NCBI RefSeq assembly: GCF_017833255.1
Contig: NZ_JAFIBU010000001.1
Location: 3,322,001-3,386,000, forward strand
Direction: 5' to 3'
Source of the DNA: Paenibacillus sp. PvR098
GTDB taxonomy: Bacteria; Bacillota; Bacilli; Paenibacillales; NBRC-103111
DNA: 64,000 nt
Position 1 is the first letter of the stretch. The number at the start of each line of letters is the position of its first letter. Positions 63,044 to 64,000 of the stretch are shown here, one piece after another. The notes beneath the pieces were generated by a model. That model was not told the origin of the DNA, did no database searches, and was given only the letters and a program-made list of their open reading frames with translations. The position numbers and the translations under genes were made by a program.

Positions 63044-64000
63044 GTGTCAAAGCTTTGGGGTGGACGGTTTACGAAAAAAACAGACCAATTGGTGGAAGAA
63101 TATACAGCTTCAATCATGTTTGACAAGGAACTTGCCGAGGAGGATATCCAAGGCAGTCTGGCACATGTGACGATGCTTGGCAAATGCGGCATTCTACCGC
63201 TGGATGACGTGGAGAAAATCAAAGACGGCCTGTTGAAGGTTCAGAGCATGATTCGCCGCGGTGAAATGGAGTTCTCCATCAGCGACGAAGATATTCATAT
63301 GAACATTGAGAAAGCGTTAATCGATGAGGTTGGTTCTGTCGGGGGCAAGCTCCATACCGGACGCAGCCGGAATGACCAAGTGGCAACGGACATGCATTTG
63401 TGGCTGCGCAAGCGCGTCGTCGAATTTGTCGGTCTTTTGAATAAAGTGCAAGAGGCTTTGATCGGACAAGCGAAGAATAACCTAGATACCATTGTGCCGG
63501 GTTACACGCATTTGCAGCGGGCGCAGCCGATTTTGTTCGCCCACCATCTGATGGCTTACGTATCAATGTTCCAGCGGGATATCGAGCGTCTGCAGGACAG
63601 CTATAAGCGAGTCAACGTAATGCCGCTCGGGGCCGGCGCTTTGGCGGGAACGACGTTCCCGATCGACCGCCACTTCGTAGCGCAGCAGCTCGGCTTTGAC
63701 GGCGTATACGAGAATTCGCTTGATGCGGTCAGCGACCGAGACTTTATTCTCGAGTTCTTGTCGAACGCGTCAACGATCATGATGCATCTATCGCGGCTGA
63801 GTGAGGAGTTCGTACTGTGGTCCAGCACGGAGTTCCGTTTCATCGAGCTTGACGACGCATTCTGCACTGGCAGCAGCATCATGCCGCAGAAGAAGAACCC
63901 GGACGTGGCCGAGCTCGTTCGCGGCAAGACGGGCCGCGTATACGGCAACCTGTTTGGTCTCCTGACCGTGCTGAAGTCTCTCCCATTGGCCTATAACAAG
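63044..64000 (+). CDS. argH: Argininosuccinate lyase, N-terminal part (runs off right edge)
   Basis: 319 codons visible from GTG 63044 with GAGGAGGGAG upstream, no stop before the window end. [20 protein letters not shown] opens the protein; [13 protein letters not shown] and [12 protein letters not shown] (about residues 277-288) are the fumarase/lyase signatures. Splits argininosuccinate to arginine and fumarate. A full enzyme has about 460-470 residues, so roughly 150 are missing. Confidence 0.96.
   Translation, partial: MSKLWGGRFTKKTDQLVEEYTASIMFDKELAEEDIQGSLAHVTMLGKCGILPLDDVEKIKDGLLKVQSMIRRGEMEFSISDEDIHMNIEKALIDEVGSVGGKLHTGRSRNDQVATDMHLWLRKRVVEFVGLLNKVQEALIGQAKNNLDTIVPGYTHLQRAQPILFAHHLMAYVSMFQRDIERLQDSYKRVNVMPLGAGALAGTTFPIDRHFVAQQLGFDGVYENSLDAVSDRDFILEFLSNASTIMMHLSRLSEEFVLWSSTEFRFIELDDAFCTGSSIMPQKKNPDVAELVRGKTGRVYGNLFGLLTVLKSLPLAYNK

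Noticed and set aside
1..64000. tRNA, rRNA, CRISPR array, transposase or prophage
   Set aside because: Looked on both strands and saw none.

Overview
The window reads as chromosome from a flagellated, endospore-forming, Gram-positive bacterium of the Paenibacillaceae, most like Paenibacillus. The reasons are an alpha/beta-type small acid-soluble spore protein, S-layer-homology (SLH) surface proteins beside a csaB-type pyruvyl transferase, a degS-degU-comFA-comFC-yvyF-flgM-flgN-flgK-flgL-yviE-fliW-csrA-hag order as in Bacillus, and an hpf-secA-prfB block. No tRNA, rRNA, CRISPR array, insertion sequence or prophage was seen.

Layout. 1-6100: end of a phosphoglucomutase, then a DUF5693 membrane protein, CsaB, a WecG/TagA-type glycosyltransferase and a TagO/WecA-type lipid-carrier enzyme, which together look like secondary cell-wall polymer synthesis and pyruvylation. 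6248-14488: two large SLH proteins (1330 aa with C-terminal SLH, about 1019 aa with N-terminal SLH) and a small exported protein; pyruvylated polymer is the known ligand of SLH domains. 14579-19020: spore protein, metK, a phosphodiester glycosidase-like exported protein. 19109-24194: DegS/DegU and the ComF competence genes. 24299-30612: late flagellar genes ending in flagellin.

30804-42313 is an AT-richer block between hag and fliD that Bacillus subtilis lacks: two large glycosyltransferases followed by seven sugar-nucleotide genes (cytidylyltransferase, CDP-glucose 4,6-dehydratase, C-methyltransferase, 3,5-epimerase-like, PglD/NeuD-like acyltransferase, CmcI-like methyltransferase, DegT-type aminotransferase). 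I read this as a flagellin glycosylation island that makes an unusual CDP-linked, branched, N-acylated amino sugar. It is the best candidate for an undescribed system here.

42635-45889: fliD, fliS, a FliT-like gene, flaG and a decayed second fliS. 46022-51139: a cluster of DnaA-box-like 9-mers, then csp, hpf, secA and prfB (with its programmed frameshift). 51325-55968: a YitT-family protein, then on the minus strand a DUF2294 gene, a cysteine-type formate dehydrogenase-like molybdoenzyme and fdhD. 56261-64000: arginine operon argC-J-B-D-F-G-H behind a promoter that overlaps an ARG box; argH runs off the right edge.

Regulation visible in the DNA: sigma-D type promoters of identical architecture (TAAA, 16 bases, then a CCGATA-type box) lie before flgM, hag, fliD and flaG, and also before the 1330-aa SLH gene. 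The hag leader carries a hairpin presenting GGA in its loop, as expected for CsrA, and fliW and csrA lie immediately upstream. Gene starts were chosen by Shine-Dalgarno spacing. All family assignments come from reading motifs, not from database searches.
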